Position numbers and translations under genes: made by a program. Shown piece by piece: positions 1-9,388 of a stretch of 64,000 bases of DNA (the first letter of the stretch is position 1; every line of letters starts with the position of its first letter). The notes beneath the pieces are model-generated. The model searched no databases, was not told the DNA's origin, and was given only the letters and a program-made list of their open reading frames with translations. This DNA comes from Thauera propionica (lineage in GTDB: Bacteria; Pseudomonadota; Gammaproteobacteria; Burkholderiales; Rhodocyclaceae). The DNA is taken from contig NZ_NOIH01000003.1 of NCBI RefSeq assembly GCF_002245655.1, forward strand, positions 496,001 through 560,000, in the 5' to 3' direction.

Positions 1-936
1 CTCGAGCACCCGGCGGTCGAACTCGGGCAGCTCGTCGAGGTAGAGCACGCCGTTGTGAGCCAGCGAGATTTCGCCCGGCCGCGGCGTTGCCCCGCCGCCG
101 ACCAGCGCCGCGGCCGAGGCGGAATGATGCGGGCTGCGGAAGGGCCGCTGGGCCCAGCGTGACGCATCGAAACTGCCCTCGAGCGAGCACACGGCCGCGG
201 TCTCGAGCGCCTCACCCTCCAGCATCGGCGGCAGCAGGCCGGGCAGCCGCTGCGCCAGCATGGACTTGCCCGTGCCCGGCGGACCGAACAGCAGCAGGGA
301 GTGTGCCCCCGCGGCAGCCACCTCAAGGGCGCGGCGCGCCTGAAGCTGCCCGCGCACATCGGCAAGGTCAGGACCACTCGTCGCTGCAGCGGCGGGGTTG
401 TCGAACGCTGCGGGCTGCAGTGGCGTGTGACCGTTGAGATGGGCCGCCACCGCGCACAGGCTGCCCGCCGGCAGCACGGTCGCCGAACGCGCCAGCGCCG
501 CTTCGGGGGCGTTGGCCGTCGCCACCACCAGGCCGCGTCGCGCACGTCCGGCGGCCAGCGCGACTGCCAGCACGCCACGCACCGCGCGCAACTCGCCATT
601 CAGCGACAGCTCGCCACAGAACTCCAGTCCATCGAGCAGCCGGCCGGCGACCTGGCCGGAGGCGACCAGGATGCCGATCGCGATTGCCAGGTCGAATCGC
701 CCGCCCTCTTTCGGCAGATCGGCCGGCGCCAGATTGACGGTGATGCGCCGCTGCGGGAACTCGAACTGCGAGGTCTGAAGGGCCGCGCGGACCCGGTCGC
801 GCGCCTCGCGCACCTCGGTGTCGGGCAGGCCGACGAGGCTGAACGCAGGCAGACCGTTGGCCAGATGCACCTCGACCGTGACCTCGGGGGCGTCGAGACC
901 GTCGAGTGCGCGGCTGCGCACGAGTGCAAGCGACAT
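1..936 (-). CDS. comM: YifB/ComM-family Mg-chelatase-like AAA+ ATPase (C-terminal part cut by window edge)
   Basis: The first 312 codons are present, and the rest runs off the left edge. The N-terminal ChlI-like domain (about residues 1-180) is typical of YifB/ComM. It is followed by a Walker A motif GPPGTGKS at residues 218-225 and a Walker B region (LYLDELPEF) near residues 299-307. ComM is a hexameric helicase that promotes branch migration during natural transformation; this is family knowledge. The ATG at 934-936 opens a reading frame that matches the family from its first residues ([11 protein letters not shown]). The family is usually about 500 residues, so roughly 60% is visible. It faces the same way as ubiK upstream, which fits the frequent ubiK-comM neighbourhood in Betaproteobacteria. 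Confidence 0.93.
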   Translation of the reverse strand, partial: MSLALVRSRALDGLDAPEVTVEVHLANGLPAFSLVGLPDTEVREARDRVRAALQTSQFEFPQRRITVNLAPADLPKEGGRFDLAIAIGILVASGQVAGRLLDGLEFCGELSLNGELRAVRGVLAVALAAGRARRGLVVATANAPEAALARSATVLPAGSLCAVAAHLNGHTPLQPAAFDNPAAAATSGPDLADVRGQLQARRALEVAAAGAHSLLLFGPPGTGKSMLAQRLPGLLPPMLEGEALETAAVCSLEGSFDASRWAQRPFRSPHHSASAAALVGGGATPRPGEISLAHNGVLYLDELPEFDRRVLE

Positions 937-1026
937 GCGGTTCTCCAGGCTGGGCGGGGCGCCAGTCTAGCGGAGAATGCATCAATGACAAACAGATAAG
1001 CCGGACAGCATGCCCGGCACCGGCGA

Positions 1027-1284
1027 TCAGGCCGGCTTGTCGCCCTCGCCGGCAAGGCGACGCTCGAGCTCGGCGACGCGGGCTTCAAGATCGGCAACCT
1101 TCTGGCGCGCGTGGGCCAGCACCTCGCGTTGCACTTCGAATTCCTCGCGGGTCACGAGGTCAAGCTTGCCGAAGGCGCTGCCGAGCATCGCCTTGACGTT
1201 CTTCTCGATGTCGCGGGCGGGGCTGTTGGCCGCCAGTTCGGAAAGTTTGGAGCCGATTTCGTCGAGAAAGCGCGGAGTAGCCAT
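1027..1284 (-). CDS. ubiK: Ubiquinone biosynthesis accessory factor UbiK (YqiC family)
   Basis: This 85-residue protein starts MATPRFLDEIGSKLSEL. It has the UbiK/YqiC layout: an amphipathic N-terminal helix, a middle segment (about residues 20-45) with the conserved DIEKNVKAML stretch, and a C-terminal coiled coil (about residues 50-80, rich in VADLEARVAELERRL-type heptads). In the family it binds the UbiJ-centred Coq complex and helps aerobic ubiquinone synthesis at the membrane. An in-frame upstream methionine at 1368 would add 28 low-complexity residues absent from the family, so the ATG at 1284 is preferred. It is divergent from the nitrogen operon that follows. Confidence 0.88.
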   Translation of the reverse strand: MATPRFLDEIGSKLSELAANSPARDIEKNVKAMLGSAFGKLDLVTREEFEVQREVLAHARQKVADLEARVAELERRLAGEGDKPA

Positions 1285-1377
1285 GATCGGTATTGAAATG
1301 CCGGTTGCGAACGGCGCAAGTCTAGCACGCCCACCGAGACCACCCCGCGTCGACTCCGTGCGTGGCACCAGCGACGA

Positions 1378-1394
1378 TGCACCACATCAGTGCA
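1378..1394 (+). promoter_or_regulatory. Probable NtrC-binding palindrome
   Basis: The 17-base sequence TGCACCACATCAGTGCA is TGCAC-N7-GTGCA, the spacing and arms of a classical NtrC enhancer site such as those upstream of glnA in enteric bacteria. It lies about 107 bases upstream of a canonical sigma-54 promoter, a normal enhancer distance. That NtrC binds here is inferred. Confidence 0.7.
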
Positions 1395-1409
1395 TGACGA
1401 CCCGCTTTC

Positions 1410-1430
1410 GTGCGCGAATGGATTGCGCAC
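1410..1430. repeat. 21-base inverted repeat between the NtrC-like site and the sigma-54 promoter
   Basis: GTGCGC and GCGCAC form perfect 6-base arms around a 9-base spacer. The outer arms resemble NtrC half-sites, but the spacing is four bases longer than the 17-base consensus. It may be a second weak NtrC site, a site for another regulator, or chance in GC-rich DNA. Confidence 0.4.
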
Positions 1431-1500
1431 CGCAACACGACGACCCGAAAAATGCCGCCATACAACGTGAAAGCCGCATGAACAGTGGATTTCACGAATC

Positions 1501-1516
1501 TGGCACGGCGTCTGCT
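1501..1516 (+). promoter_or_regulatory. Sigma-54 (RpoN) promoter of the porin-glnK-amtB operon
   Basis: TGGCACGGCGTCTGCT matches the -24/-12 consensus TGGCACG-N4-TTGCW. The GG is at 1502-1503 and the GC at 1514-1515, with exactly 10 bases between, as RpoN requires. Transcription would start near 1527, about 35 bases before the porin ATG. Together with the NtrC-like palindrome upstream, it points to induction under nitrogen limitation. Confidence 0.85.
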
Positions 1517-1563
1517 AAGGGTTGTGCGTCGAAACCCCTCATCTGTCTCAGGAGAAAACAACC

Positions 1564-2653
<1,090 letters not shown>

Positions 2654-2667
2654 GGGAGAACATCAAA

Positions 2668-3999
2668 ATGAAGAAACGCTTTGCACTTCTGCCGGCACTG
2701 GCCCTCGGGGGCGCACTGGCCGGCGTATCGGGCGGCGCCTTCGCCCAGGAAGCAGCCGCAGCGGCGGTCGAGGTCAACAAGGGCGACGTAGCCTGGATCA
2801 TGACCGCCACCCTGCTCGTGCTGATGATGGCCCTTCCCGGCCTGGCGCTGTTCTACGGCGGCCTGGTGCGCGCCAAGAACATGCTGTCGGTGCTGATGCA
2901 GGTCATGACTGTGTTCTCGCTGAACGCCCTGCTGTTCGCCATCTACGGCTACAGCCTGGCCTTCACCGAGGCCAGCCCCTTCATCGGCTCGCTGGACAAG
3001 ATCTTCCTGTCCGGGGTGACGATCGACTCGCTCGCCGACACCTTCACCGAAACCGTGAAGCTGCCGGAATTCGCGTTCATCGCCTTCCAGGCCACCTTCG
3101 CCGGCATCACCGGTGCGCTCATCGTCGGCGCCTTCGCCGAACGCATGAAGTTCTCCGCGGTGCTGATCTTCTCGGTGATCTGGTTCACCTTCTGCTACCT
3201 GCCGATCTGCCACATGGTGTGGGGTCCGGGCGGCTACCTGCTGGAAGACGGCGCGCTCGACTTCGCGGGCGGCACCGTGGTGCACATCAACGCCGGTGTC
3301 GCCGGCCTGGTGGGTGCCTACATGGTGGGCAAGCGCATCGGCTTCGGTCGCGAATCGATGGCGCCGCACAGCCTGACGCTGACCATGGTCGGTGCCTCGC
3401 TGCTGTGGGTGGGCTGGTTCGGTTTCAACGCCGGCTCCAACCTCGAAGCCACCTCGGGTGCCGCGCTGGCCTTCATCAACACCCTGGTCGCCACGGCTGC
3501 CGCCGTGCTGGCCTGGTCGCTGGGTGAAGCGCTGCTGAAGGGCAAGCCCTCGATGCTGGGTGCGGCGTCGGGTGCGGTGGCTGGTCTGGTCGCCATCACC
3601 CCGGCCTGCGGTTCGGTCGGCCCGATGGGCGCCATCGTGATCGGCCTGCTGTCCGGCTTCATCTGCCTGTGGGGCGTGAATGGCCTGAAGCACATGCTCG
3701 GTGCGGACGACGCGCTCGACGTGTTCGGCGTGCATGGCGTGGGCGGCATCGTCGGCGCCATCCTGACCGGCGTGTTCGCAGCCCCGTCGCTCGGCGGCAC
3801 CGGTGGCGAGGACTTCGCGATGGGCGCCCAGGTTTGGATCCAGACCTGGAGCGTGATCATCACCATCGTGTGGTCCGCCGTCGTGGCCTTCGTCGCCTAC
3901 AAGATCGCGGACGTCCTGGTCGGCCTGCGTGTGCCGGAAGAAGAGGAACGCGAGGGCCTGGACATCACGGCCCACGGCGAAACGGCCTACCGCGTCTGA
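2668..3999 (+). CDS. amtB: Ammonium transporter AmtB
   Basis: The protein has 443 residues with a cleavable signal peptide (residues 1-26, ending GGAFA before QEAAAA), as in other proteobacterial AmtB proteins, and then about 11 hydrophobic segments. The two pore histidines are visible: H182 in ICHMVWGPGG and H356 in VFGVHGVGG, with the GGTVVHINAG segment between them. AmtB conducts ammonium as a trimer in the inner membrane and is gated by GlnK. The C-terminal tail (REGLDITAHGE), which couples to GlnK, is present. Third gene of the operon, followed by an intrinsic terminator at 4052. Confidence 0.97.
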   Translation: MKKRFALLPALALGGALAGVSGGAFAQEAAAAAVEVNKGDVAWIMTATLLVLMMALPGLALFYGGLVRAKNMLSVLMQVMTVFSLNALLFAIYGYSLAFTEASPFIGSLDKIFLSGVTIDSLADTFTETVKLPEFAFIAFQATFAGITGALIVGAFAERMKFSAVLIFSVIWFTFCYLPICHMVWGPGGYLLEDGALDFAGGTVVHINAGVAGLVGAYMVGKRIGFGRESMAPHSLTLTMVGASLLWVGWFGFNAGSNLEATSGAALAFINTLVATAAAVLAWSLGEALLKGKPSMLGAASGAVAGLVAITPACGSVGPMGAIVIGLLSGFICLWGVNGLKHMLGADDALDVFGVHGVGGIVGAILTGVFAAPSLGGTGGEDFAMGAQVWIQTWSVIITIVWSAVVAFVAYKIADVLVGLRVPEEEEREGLDITAHGETAYRV

Positions 4000-4051
4000 A
4001 CGTCAAAACGTGTCACCTGCGGAGCCGGTCCTCCCCGGCTTCGATTTAGCG

Positions 4052-4078
4052 CGGCGCCCCTCGGGGCGCCGTTTTTTT
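4052..4078 (+). terminator. Intrinsic terminator after amtB
   Basis: CGGCGCCCC and GGGGCGCCG form a 9-base stem around TC (in practice an 8-base stem with a CTCG tetraloop). Seven T residues follow at 4072-4078. The T run lies only on the plus-strand exit, so it ends the porin-glnK-amtB transcript and is not a bidirectional terminator. Confidence 0.9.
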
Positions 4079-4122
4079 GTGGGCAGCACACCGCAGGCGG
4101 CATGCCACCCGGGGCTCGGTTG

Positions 4123-5919
4123 TCACGCCAGCGCCGCGTCGGTGTCCATCAATACCGCGCTGCCCGCGCGTGCGGCGCGCATCAGCATCGCGGTCTCCGG
4201 GAAGAGGCGGGCGAAGTAGAAACGCGCGGTCTGCAGCTTGGCGGTGTAGAAGGGGTCGGTGCTGCCGGCGGCGATCTTCTTCAGCGCCACCGAAGCCATC
4301 AGGGCGAAGAAGTAGCCATAGACCAGGTGACCGGCCACACGCAGGTAGGGCACCGCGGCGGCACCGGCCTCGTCCGGGTTCTGCAGGGCCTTCATGCCGA
4401 TCTCGGTGGTGAACTTGGTCATCTTCTCTCCGAGCTCGGCGAGCGGGTGGATGAACTCGGCCATCTTCTCGTTGGCACCCTCCGTTTCCACCAGCGCCGC
4501 TACCAGGCGGGCGAACTTCTTCAGCGTGGCGCCGTTGTTGCCGAGCACCTTGCGGCCGAGCAGATCCAGGCTCTGCACGGTGTTGGTGCCCTCGTAGATC
4601 ATGTTGATGCGGGCATCGCGCACGAACTGCTCCATGCCCCATTCCTTGATGTAGCCGTGACCGCCGAACACCTGCATGCACTCGTTGGTGGCTGCAAAGC
4701 CGTTATCGGTGACGAAGGCCTTGGCGATCGGGGTCAGCAGCGCGAGCAATTCGGCGCTGTCCCGGCGCACCTTCTCGTCCGGATGGTGCAACTCCTTGTC
4801 CGACAGCACGGCACAGAAGCACAGCAGCGCGCGCGCGCCTTCAGCGTAGGCCTTGGCGGTGAGCAGCATGCGGCGCACATCGGGATGCACGATGATCGGG
4901 TCGGCCGGCTTGTCCGCAGCCTTGGGGCCAGTGAGGCTGCGCATCTGGATGCGTTCCCTGGCGTAGGCAAGCGCGTTCTGGAAGGCGACCTCGGTCAGCC
5001 CAAGGCTCTGGTTGCCCACGCCCAGGCGGGCGGCGTTCATCATCACGAACATCGCCTGCAGGCCCTTGTTGGGCTCGCCAACCAGGGTGCCGATCGCGCC
5101 CTCGAGCACCATCTGGCAGGTGGCGTTGCCGTGGATGCCCATCTTGTGCTCCAGGCCACCGCAGTGGATGCCGTTACGCGTACCGAGCGAGCCGTCGGCA
5201 TTGACCAGGTACTTGGGCACGACGAACAGCGAGATGCCCTTGCTACCGGAAGGCGCATCGGGCAGGCGCGCGAGCACCAGATGCACGATGTTGGCGGCGA
5301 GGTCGTGCTCCCCGGCGCTGATGAAGATCTTCTCGCCGGTGATGCGGTAGGTGCCGTCGCCCTGCGGCTCGGCCTTGGTGCGCAGCAGACCGAGATCGGT
5401 GCCGCAGTGCGGCTCGGTCAGGCACATGGTGCCGGTCCATTCGCCGCTGGTCAGCTTGGGCAGATAGAGCGCCTTCTGCGCGGGCGAACCATGCGCGTGC
5501 AAGGCATCGTAGGCGCCGTGCGACAGGCCGGGATACATGGTCCAGGACTGGTTGGCGCTGTTGAGCATCTCGTACAGACACTGGTTGAGCACGATGGGCA
5601 GCCCCTGGCCGCCATGCTCGGGATCGCAGGCGAGCGCAGGCCAGCCACCGTCGACGTACTGCGCATAGGCCTCCTTGAAGCCTTTGGGCGCGCTCACCTC
5701 GTGCGTGGCGCGGTCGAGCGTGCAGCCTTCGGTGTCGCCGCTGACGTTGAGCGGGAAGACAACCTCGGCCGCGAACCTGCCAGCCTCTTCCAGCACCGCG
5801 TTGAAGGTTTCGACGTCGAGTTCGGCGTGCGGCGGACAGACCTGGAGTTGGCCGACGGCGTCGAGCACCTCATGGAGGACGAACTGCATGTCGCGCAGGG
5901 GCGGCGTGTATTGGGGCAT
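4123..5919 (-). CDS. Acyl-CoA dehydrogenase with DmdC-like C-terminal domain
   Basis: This 598-residue protein matches the long acyl-CoA dehydrogenase class: an N-terminal extension (about 1-75), the N-terminal, middle (CLTEPHCGTDLGLL around 165-180) and C-terminal ACAD domains, and an extra C-terminal domain (about 465-590). The catalytic base is probably E443 in IYEGTNTVQ; FGGHGYIKEWG lies just before it. Such enzymes oxidise acyl-CoA or aryl-propionyl-CoA thioesters to enoyl-CoA with FAD, passing electrons to ETF. The substrate cannot be read from sequence. It has its own promoter with two operators (5978-6032), so it is probably induced by a fatty-acid-type ligand. No other beta-oxidation gene adjoins it. 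Confidence 0.92.
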   Translation of the reverse strand: MPQYTPPLRDMQFVLHEVLDAVGQLQVCPPHAELDVETFNAVLEEAGRFAAEVVFPLNVSGDTEGCTLDRATHEVSAPKGFKEAYAQYVDGGWPALACDPEHGGQGLPIVLNQCLYEMLNSANQSWTMYPGLSHGAYDALHAHGSPAQKALYLPKLTSGEWTGTMCLTEPHCGTDLGLLRTKAEPQGDGTYRITGEKIFISAGEHDLAANIVHLVLARLPDAPSGSKGISLFVVPKYLVNADGSLGTRNGIHCGGLEHKMGIHGNATCQMVLEGAIGTLVGEPNKGLQAMFVMMNAARLGVGNQSLGLTEVAFQNALAYARERIQMRSLTGPKAADKPADPIIVHPDVRRMLLTAKAYAEGARALLCFCAVLSDKELHHPDEKVRRDSAELLALLTPIAKAFVTDNGFAATNECMQVFGGHGYIKEWGMEQFVRDARINMIYEGTNTVQSLDLLGRKVLGNNGATLKKFARLVAALVETEGANEKMAEFIHPLAELGEKMTKFTTEIGMKALQNPDEAGAAAVPYLRVAGHLVYGYFFALMASVALKKIAAGSTDPFYTAKLQTARFYFARLFPETAMLMRAARAGSAVLMDTDAALA

Positions 5920-5977
5920 CGCGGGGTCTCCTTCGGGTGGAATCGAAGACGGCCGCCTTGAGACGGCCGTTCGTTAA

Positions 5978-5993
5978 TCAAACGTTCGTTTTA
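5978..5993. promoter_or_regulatory. Operator copy 1 at the acyl-CoA dehydrogenase promoter
   Basis: TCAAACG-TT-CGTTTTA is an inverted repeat with one mismatch in the outer arm. It spans the expected start point and touches the -10 element at 5993-5998. Its sequence matches operator copy 2 and resembles the G/CAAAC-N2-4-GTTTG/C motif reported for the TetR-type regulator PsrA. Confidence 0.7.
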
Positions 5994-6020
5994 TTTTATA
6001 GAAGGATAAATCGATGTCAA
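5993..6020 (-). promoter_or_regulatory. Sigma-70 promoter for the acyl-CoA dehydrogenase gene
   Basis: On the minus strand there is a perfect -35 TTGACA (6015-6020), a 16-base spacer and a -10 TAAAAT (5993-5998). This AT-rich stretch is exceptional in the window. The start would fall near 5986, about 66 bases before the ATG. Confidence 0.7.
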
Positions 6021-6032
6021 ACGACCGTTTGA
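6017..6032. promoter_or_regulatory. Operator copy 2, overlapping the -35 element
   Basis: TCAAACG-AC-CGTTTGA is a perfect 7-base inverted repeat with a 2-base centre, overlapping the -35 box. It is 39 bases from copy 1, centre to centre. The pair would let a dimeric repressor occlude both the -35 and the start site. Confidence 0.75.
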
Positions 6033-6099
6033 ATCGACTTGCACCACGTGAGCTGGACCGTCACGGTGAGGCATGCGCCCTGTGGCTGGGCGCACCAAC

Positions 6100-6124
6100 A
6101 AAAAGGGCGACCCGAAGGTCGCCC
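6100..6124 (-). terminator. Intrinsic terminator after the aspartate kinase gene
   Basis: Read on the minus strand, GGGCGACC and GGTCGCCC form a perfect 8-base stem with a stable TTCG tetraloop, followed by TTTTTG (A run at 6100-6104 on the plus strand). It lies 44 bases past the aspartate kinase stop codon. Confidence 0.88.
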
Positions 6125-6168
6125 TGCTCGTACGCTCATCGTCCCGGCATGGACGCCGGGCCGGACGC

Positions 6169-7569
6169 TCAGGCCCGCGGCACCGGCACGCCGGGATTGA
6201 CGCACAGCGCCTGATTGAGGGCCACGATCGCCTTCTTGTAGTCGCCGCGCTCGATGATGAACTGCATGTTCACCTGACGCAGGGTCTGCGACACGCAGTT
6301 GACGTTGACGCCCGCGTCGGCAAGCGTCTGCGCCGCGCGCGCGAGCACGCCGGGAATGCTGATGTTGGAGCCGATCGCGCACACGATGGCGCTGGGCTTC
6401 ACGGTCACCACTTCGTAGCGCGCCTCGAGTTCGGCGATGAGTGCCGGCGTCACCGAGCTTTCCCACAGCACGTGGGCGATCGAGTTGGCGTTGGTCGCCT
6501 TCAGAATGTAGGAGATATCGTGCTGGCAGAAGATCTCCATCAGCCCGAGGTCGAAGCCGACGGTGCCCACCATGCTGGGGTCGTGGATCTCGACCAGCGT
6601 GACCTTGTCGCTGCCGGTCACCATCTCGACGCGGGCGCGTTCGCCAACGTAGTCCTTGGTGATCAGCGTGCCCGGATGATCGGGCTCGAAGGTGTTCTTC
6701 AGCCGGATCGCGATGCCCGCCAGTTCGATCGGCTTGGCCGCCTTCGGGTGGATCGCCTCCATGCCGACGTCGGCGAGCTGGTCGGCGACGTCGTAGTTGG
6801 TCGCGCCCACGACCACCGCATTCTCGAGCCCGACCACGTTGGGGTCGGCCGAGGACAGGTGGAACTCCTTGTGGATGACGGCTTCGGCGGGACGCAGCTC
6901 GACGGCGATCTTGCTGAAGGTGACCTCGGAGTAGCCGCGGTCGAACTCGCGCATGATGCCTTCGGTGCCCTTGGTGTAACCGGTGGCGACGATGACGTTA
7001 TTGGCGAGATCCAGGCCCTTGAAGCTGTTGTGGATGCGTTCATCGATGCTCCAGGCCTCATCGTCGTGGAAGCCGGCCAGGTCCAGCAGGATGGCGTTGA
7101 CGCCATTGGCCTTGAGCATCTCGACGCTGTTGAACGCGCTGTGCGATTCGCCGATCGAGGCCAGCACCTCGCGCGCGGCCAGCAGCACGTCCTTGCGGCT
7201 GATGTAGCCGCTGGCGAGCACGTGGTGCATCGCGTCGAGGTACTTCTTGACCTCGCCGATGCGGGTGTCGACGAAGGCGTCGGCCACGTCCAGCGGCAGG
7301 CCGAGTTCGGCAAAACCGGCGTTGAGCTTCTTCAGGCTGACCGCCAGGCCGTCGAGCGCGGCATGGTAGTCCGCACCGTCGGCAAACAGGGCGTAGATGC
7401 CGGGCTCGCCGGTCTTCTTGTGCTCCAGCAGCTGGTTCGTCACGCCCGAGTAGGCGGACACCACGTAGATGCGCCCGTAGATGCGCGACTTGTCGTGGAG
7501 CATGATGTGGCGCAGCACGTCGCCGAATGCCGACATCGACGTGCCACCGATTTTCTCGACCGTGAGCAT
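6169..7569 (-). CDS. Aspartate kinase, resembling the ectoine-pathway (Ask_Ect) subfamily
   Basis: From the ATG at 7569 the protein has 466 residues and begins MLTVEKIGGTSMS. An amino-acid kinase domain (to about residue 300) carries FHLSSADP, NYDVADQLADVGMEAIHPKAAK and FEPDHPGTLI. A C-terminal ACT pair (about 305-460) includes SNISIPGVLARAAQTLADAGVNV. It phosphorylates aspartate, the first step toward lysine, threonine, methionine or ectoine. From memory the motifs match Ask_Ect enzymes more than housekeeping LysC, but no ectABC genes are here. In-frame methionines at 7590, 7635 and 7674 leave the start uncertain; 7569 gives the family N-terminus. An intrinsic terminator follows at 6100. Confidence 0.85.
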   Translation of the reverse strand: MLTVEKIGGTSMSAFGDVLRHIMLHDKSRIYGRIYVVSAYSGVTNQLLEHKKTGEPGIYALFADGADYHAALDGLAVSLKKLNAGFAELGLPLDVADAFVDTRIGEVKKYLDAMHHVLASGYISRKDVLLAAREVLASIGESHSAFNSVEMLKANGVNAILLDLAGFHDDEAWSIDERIHNSFKGLDLANNVIVATGYTKGTEGIMREFDRGYSEVTFSKIAVELRPAEAVIHKEFHLSSADPNVVGLENAVVVGATNYDVADQLADVGMEAIHPKAAKPIELAGIAIRLKNTFEPDHPGTLITKDYVGERARVEMVTGSDKVTLVEIHDPSMVGTVGFDLGLMEIFCQHDISYILKATNANSIAHVLWESSVTPALIAELEARYEVVTVKPSAIVCAIGSNISIPGVLARAAQTLADAGVNVNCVSQTLRQVNMQFIIERGDYKKAIVALNQALCVNPGVPVPRA

Positions 7570-7713
7570 GTTTTTTCCCGAGTTTTGCATGAGGTGTATC
7601 CCAGTTCTTTTTGCGGACCGCCCGAAACCCGACATCGTATTGTCTCGACGGGGATTTGGACATAGGCGGACCACGGTCCCGGCCGCGCGGTGCGCAGCTG
7701 CCGCGCCGATCGC

Positions 7714-8589
<876 letters not shown>

Positions 8590-8597
8590 GGTCTCGA

Positions 8598-9209
8598 TCA
8601 GCCGGCGCGGGCGAATGCCTTGTCGATTTCGGCGCGCAGTGCGGCGTAGTCACGCACCACCGGATACTGCGGGAACTCGCGCACGACGTTCTCCGGCGGA
8701 TGGAACAGGATGCCGCCGTGGGCTTCGCCCAGCATCGCGGTGTCGTTGTAGGAGTCGCCCGCAGCCACGACCTTGAAGTTCAGTTCCTTGAAGCGCCTGA
8801 CGGCCTCGCGCTTCTGGTCGGGCATGCGCAGATGGTAGTTGACCAGGATGCCCTCGGCGTTGGCCTCGAGGCTGTGGCAGAACAGCGTCGGCAGGCCGAG
8901 CTGCTTCATCAGCGGCTTGGCAAACTCGTAGAAGGTGTCGGACAGGATCACGACCTGATAGGTATCGCGCAGGTCATCGAGGAAAGCGCGCGCGCCTTCC
9001 ATCGGGCCCATGCTGGCGATCACGTCCTGGATGTCGGGCAGCCCGAGCTTCTTCTCCGCCAGGATGTTCAGGCGGTACTTCATCAGCGTGTCGTAGTTGG
9101 GCTCGTCGCGGGTGGTGCGGCGCAGCTCGGGAATGCCGGTACGTTCGGCGAATTCGATCCAGATTTCGGGGACCAGCACACCTTCGAGGTCGAGACAGAC
9201 GATACGCAC
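8598..9209 (-). CDS. thrH: ThrH: phosphoserine phosphatase / homoserine phosphotransferase
   Basis: This is a HAD-superfamily enzyme of 203 residues. Motif I is DLEGVLVPE (D7, with E9 in place of the usual second aspartate, as in ThrH), motif II is in ILSDTFYEF, and motif IV is AAGDSYNDTAMLG. ThrH of Pseudomonas dephosphorylates phosphoserine and can transfer the phosphate to homoserine, linking serine and threonine synthesis. The start is GTG at 9207-9209, chosen because AGGAG sits seven bases upstream. An in-frame ATG at 9308 would add 33 residues foreign to the family. It is the first gene of a pair with purU. Confidence 0.9.
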   Translation of the reverse strand: MRIVCLDLEGVLVPEIWIEFAERTGIPELRRTTRDEPNYDTLMKYRLNILAEKKLGLPDIQDVIASMGPMEGARAFLDDLRDTYQVVILSDTFYEFAKPLMKQLGLPTLFCHSLEANAEGILVNYHLRMPDQKREAVRRFKELNFKVVAAGDSYNDTAMLGEAHGGILFHPPENVVREFPQYPVVRDYAALRAEIDKAFARAG

Positions 9210-9388
9210 CGGATGCTCCTGCGGACAAGAATTTGGCGAAGGCGCGATTCTAGCATTCGCCTCCGGCGCGGGCGCGGCGCGGGCAAGCCGCATGCCGGAT
9301 GTGGACAACTTCTCGCTTCGGGCAAAGTCGCCGTGGCGACCCAGGCCCGCGAATCGGATAATTCTGGCAAATCCAGACCAGACTCCAC

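Noticed and set aside
1410-1430. Treating the GTGCGC/GCGCAC repeat as a second NtrC site
   Set aside because: The arm spacing is four bases too long for the NtrC consensus, so I recorded it only as an inverted repeat.
5947-5969. Direct repeat AGACGGCCG in the acyl-CoA dehydrogenase leader
   Set aside because: Two nine-base copies 14 bases apart lie downstream of the mapped-by-eye promoter and match no known element. Chance is likely in GC-rich DNA.
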